DNA from: Paramecium sonneborni
Taxonomy: Eukaryota > Ciliophora > Oligohymenophorea > Peniculida > Parameciidae
Direction of reading: 5' to 3'
DNA: 64,000 nucleotides
Assembly (NCBI GenBank): GCA_905182985.1
Contig: CAJJDN010000002.1
Span: 151,584 to 215,583, forward strand
Both the position numbers and the translations under genes were made by a program. The notes below the pieces were generated by a model. The model was given only the letters and a program-made list of their open reading frames with translations, was not told the DNA's origin and made no database searches. Below, piece after piece: positions 62,400 through 64,000 of this stretch (position 1 is its first letter; the number at the start of each line of letters is the position of its first letter).

Positions 62400-62885
62400 T
62401 ATTTATTATAATTTAAGAAACCAATATATTAAAATAATGAACCTCTTCTTCTTAAAAATTCAAAATCAATCATGGTTTAATAAATCAATAAAAAAAATTT
62501 ACTACAAGTATTAAATCTAAATTTAAAACTAAACTTGATTGAGTTTGATACACTTATTTAATCATTATTAAACAGATTTAATTAAATTATTTCCTACTTT
62601 TGGTTTTTTAACATCAGCAAATTAAATTAACCTTCAAAAATTAATAGATCTTAAAAAAATAATTTGGGTATTCTAGAATTATTGATAATTTTTATTCTCA
62701 TAGTGCCAAATAGACGGAGACTGTTTTTGAATATTTTGAATTCTCTTTAGGAGTGCAAAAGGGATATTTGAAATAAATATTCTGAAAATTTAATAGTTTT
62801 GAATAAGTCTTTTTAGAACTATTGATTTTATTTTTTTTTGAGAAGATTAATAGAAAATTATTGAGAATCATTTTTTTTATTGATT
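62400..62885. other. A+T-rich intergenic region
   Basis: About 490 bp upstream of the coiled-coil gene start; no ORF or RNA gene supported. Confidence 0.4.
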
Positions 62886-63034
62886 ATGAAATAATCATCT
62901 ATTTTGGAATAAATCATTAAAGAAGAATTTGTGTAAAAATTAAAACAATCTGGAATTAGTAATAAAAAGAATTGATTTGTCAAGATATTGAAAATAAATT
63001 TGATGAAAAATGTAGTGAGAAGATAAAAGATTGA
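62886..63034 (+). CDS. Possible tiny protein, 40 aa
   Basis: ATG 62886 reads MKQSSILEQIIKEEFVQKLK. A 26-nt intron (about 62962-62987) then joins QSGI to NIENKFDEKCSEKIKD and TGA 63032. The composition resembles real genes, but it is very short. An alternative 26-nt intron would fuse it in frame into the ATP synthase beta start. Low certainty. Confidence 0.25.
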
Positions 63035-63144
63035 TTTTAGATTTACATTTTTTGTTCTAAGATTAATTTTATTATGATTGTTATATTTATAATGTAATTA
63101 AAAAATTTGAATCAGAAACATATCCTTAATTATTAAAATTAACT

Positions 63145-64000
<856 letters not shown>

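Overview
This is macronuclear-type DNA of a ciliate, almost certainly Paramecium. All long reading frames use TAA and TAG as glutamine and stop only at TGA. The DNA is very A+T rich, and the genes are split by tiny GT...AG introns of 19-33 nt, mostly 22-28. Genes lie on both strands, often less than 100 bp apart and sometimes under 25 bp. Standard-code ORF calls are broken almost everywhere; the gene models here were rebuilt by hand with the ciliate code and with introns placed to keep frame. For every model listed as complete, the exon total is a multiple of three, apart from the few flagged as unresolved.

Layout. 1-3102 (-): plasma-membrane-type Ca2+ ATPase, running off the window. 3749-7059 (+): a ZC2HC1-type zinc-finger protein, a SAXO-like axonemal protein and a hypothetical. 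7193-12104 (-): ankyrin-AGC kinase, CCT-domain protein and a three-module ubiquitin-like protein. 12193-15241 (+): coiled-coil/vWA/alpha-kinase protein. 15599-19387 (-): Q/K-rich protein, FCP1/SCP-like phosphatase and SWC5/CFDP1-like protein. 19534-20515: decayed Cys-rich gene. 20562-22433 (+): SAC1-type phosphoinositide phosphatase, convergent with a coiled-coil protein (22476-23718, -). 23849-33324 (+): large helical protein, RING-H2 ligase, B-box-like protein, a wrecked RBM22/Slt11-like pseudogene and a hypothetical. 34555-43151 (+): giant Cys-rich/beta-helix-like membrane protein of about 2813 aa. 43260-48321: a minus-strand hypothetical, a decayed locus and three hypotheticals. 48474-53441: Ulp1/SENP SUMO protease, a USP-like pseudoenzyme and a hypothetical. 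53708-55789: C2H2 protein divergent from a CDC20/CDH1 APC/C activator. 55843-57850: a protein with four globin-like modules. 58097-62399: RINGv ligase, a small acidic protein, a TPR tail-anchored protein and a coiled-coil protein. 63145-64000: mitochondrial ATP synthase beta subunit, running off the window.

Themes. Ubiquitin/SUMO-related genes are frequent (RING-H2, RINGv, Ulp1, an inactive-looking USP, CDC20, a tri-UBL protein), but they are scattered and show no operon-like logic. Cilia/cytoskeleton candidates (SAXO, ZC2HC1, coiled-coil proteins) are also common. Several gaps hold gene remnants with frameshifts and in-frame TGA, as expected for an aurelia-like genome still losing duplicates after whole-genome duplication. 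The most striking single locus is 55843-57850, where four truncated-hemoglobin-like modules each keep a histidine in the proximal (F8-like) context, spaced 117, 118 and 115 residues apart.
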